Source: DASSUW01 sp963730535
GTDB taxonomy: Bacteria > Actinomycetota > Thermoleophilia > Solirubrobacterales > Solirubrobacteraceae
DNA: 64,000 nucleotides
Reading direction: 5' to 3'
Assembly (NCBI GenBank): GCA_963730535.1
Contig: CAVSRU010000012.1
Location: 186,001 to 250,000, forward strand
The notes under the pieces were generated by a model. The model worked only from the letters and a program-made list of their open reading frames with translations, was not told where the DNA came from and searched no databases. The position numbers and the translations under genes were made by a program. Below are positions 63,183 to 64,000 of this stretch, piece by piece. How positions within the stretch are numbered: position 1 is the first letter of the stretch; every line of letters starts with the position of its first letter.

Positions 63183-64000
63183 ATGCTCGCCGCGTACGCC
63201 ACCCGGCAGGACGCCGACGACCCGCTGGCCGCTCTCGAGCTCGGCGAGCGTCCCGACCCCGAGGCGCCCGACGGCTGGACCGTCGTGGAGGTCCGTGCCA
63301 CCTCGCTCAACCATCACGACCTGTGGTCGCTGCGCGGCGTCGGCCTGCCGGAGGACCGCCTGCCGATGATCCTCGGGTGCGACGCGGCCGGCGTCGACGA
63401 GGACGGCAACGAGGTGATCGTGCACTCCGTCGTCGCGTCGGACGGCTGGACCGGCGACGAGACGCTCGACCCCAAGCGCACGCTGCTGTCCGAGCTGCAC
63501 CAGGGCACGCTGGCCGAGCGGGTGGCGGTGCCGCGCCGCAACCTCGTGCCCAAGCCCGAGGCGCTCTCGTTCGAGGAGGCCGCGTGCCTCCCGACCGCCT
63601 GGCTGACCGCCTACCGGATGCTGTTCGTGCGCGGCGGCGTGCAGCCGGGGCAGACCGTGCTCGTGCAGGGAGCCGGCGGCGGCGTGGCCAGCGCGCTGAT
63701 CGCGCTCGGCCGGCAGGCCGGCATGCGCGTGTGGGTGACGAGCCGCGACGAGGCGAAGCGCGCGAAGGCGCTCGAGCTCGGCGCGCACGAGGCGTTCGAG
63801 ACCGGCGCGCGGCTGCCCGAGCGCGTCGACGCGGTGATGGAGACGGTCGGCGAGGCGACGTGGAAGCACTCGCTGCGCGCGCTCAAGCCGGGCGGCACGC
63901 TGGTCGTCTCCGGGTCCACGAGCGGCGGCTCCCCGTCCGCCGAGCTCCAGCGGGTGTTCTTCCTCCAGCTCAGCGTCATCGGCTCGACGATGGGCACGCG
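63183..64000 (+). CDS. Zinc-binding-type alcohol dehydrogenase / quinone oxidoreductase (3' end beyond window)
   Basis: 272 codons visible, ATG at 63183, open at the right edge. N-terminal GroES-like fold (TVVEVRATSLNHHDLWSLRG, PMILGCDAAGVDEDGNEV) and the NAD(P)-binding Rossmann region TVLVQGAGGGVASALIALGR, VWVTSRDEAKRAKALELGA, ETVGEATWKHSLRALKPGGT. The structural-zinc Cys cluster is absent, as in zinc-free quinone-oxidoreductase-like MDRs. Probably co-transcribed with the acyl-CoA synthetase 10 bases upstream. Confidence 0.9.
   Translation, partial: MLAAYATRQDADDPLAALELGERPDPEAPDGWTVVEVRATSLNHHDLWSLRGVGLPEDRLPMILGCDAAGVDEDGNEVIVHSVVASDGWTGDETLDPKRTLLSELHQGTLAERVAVPRRNLVPKPEALSFEEAACLPTAWLTAYRMLFVRGGVQPGQTVLVQGAGGGVASALIALGRQAGMRVWVTSRDEAKRAKALELGAHEAFETGARLPERVDAVMETVGEATWKHSLRALKPGGTLVVSGSTSGGSPSAELQRVFFLQLSVIGSTMGT

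Overview
The window is high-GC DNA (about 70% or more by eye) with densely packed genes, frequent 1-4 base stop/start overlaps, GTG/TTG starts and several -10 boxes of the TANNNT type placed 5-10 bases before the start codon (leaderless or nearly leaderless mRNAs). Gene content (mreBCD-pbp2-rodA, rng-rplU-rpmA-obg-proBA, ComEA/ComEC, phenylalanine hydroxylase with a divergent Lrp regulator, clpXP-tig) and protein style point to a high-GC actinobacterium. I favour Thermoleophilia/Solirubrobacterales, but that assignment is inference. Nothing indicates phage or plasmid DNA; this is core chromosome.

Layout. (1) 1-6043, minus: lepA, two MaoC/HadAB-like dehydratase subunits, a GH13 glucosidase, hrcA and dnaJ (cut by the left edge), in one tightly coupled operon. 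(2) 6070-9509: a DUF1697 gene, murJ (carries a +1 frameshift), rpsT, repeat element 1 and a conserved hypothetical. (3) 9525-18860, minus: a secreted beta-propeller protein, holA, comEC, comEA, leuS, rsfS and nadD, with tRNA-Ala(GGC) on plus. (4) 18860-27293, minus: proA (+1 frameshift), element 2, proB, obgE, rpmA, rplU, rng and rodA, with one SDR gene on plus. (5) 27290-37605, minus: the elongasome operon (mreB, mreC, mreD, pbp2, rodA), then maf, ndk, a zinc-ribbon membrane protein, folC with a 38-residue membrane peptide, and valS. (6) 37667-42581, plus: an HTH/nucleotidyltransferase pair, TetR-glpD, element 3, a toroid-fold protein and a secreted protein. (7) 42578-45943, minus: clpX, clpP, tig. 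(8) 45971-50474: a small ORF, ChaB-like protein, sigma-70 factor, STAS protein, phenylalanine hydroxylase and its divergent Lrp regulator, and a serine hydrolase. (9) 50467-56999: an ABC exporter (permease has a +1 frameshift) divergent from two tandem histidine kinases and a NarL-type regulator. (10) 57030-64000: lipase-like hydrolase, PLP decarboxylase, GST, element 4, Zn alcohol dehydrogenase, acyl-CoA synthetase and a truncated MDR oxidoreductase.

The most unusual signal is a family of intergenic elements (8494-8705, 20152-20342, 40732-41100, 60131-60254). They share terminal inverted repeats built on GCGAACGTCAAC followed, in three of four, by CTGGGTAGGGAGGC. Each is filled with hairpins of fixed length that differ between copies: two of 49 nt, two containing a 36-nt core, four of 36 nt, and one of 55 nt. 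All four lie close behind stop codons, and related palindromic sequence forms the glpD 3' end and the adh stop codon.

Three otherwise intact genes (murJ, proA, the ABC permease) each carry exactly one extra base. This looks like assembly error rather than decay and should be checked against reads before any of them is called a pseudogene.
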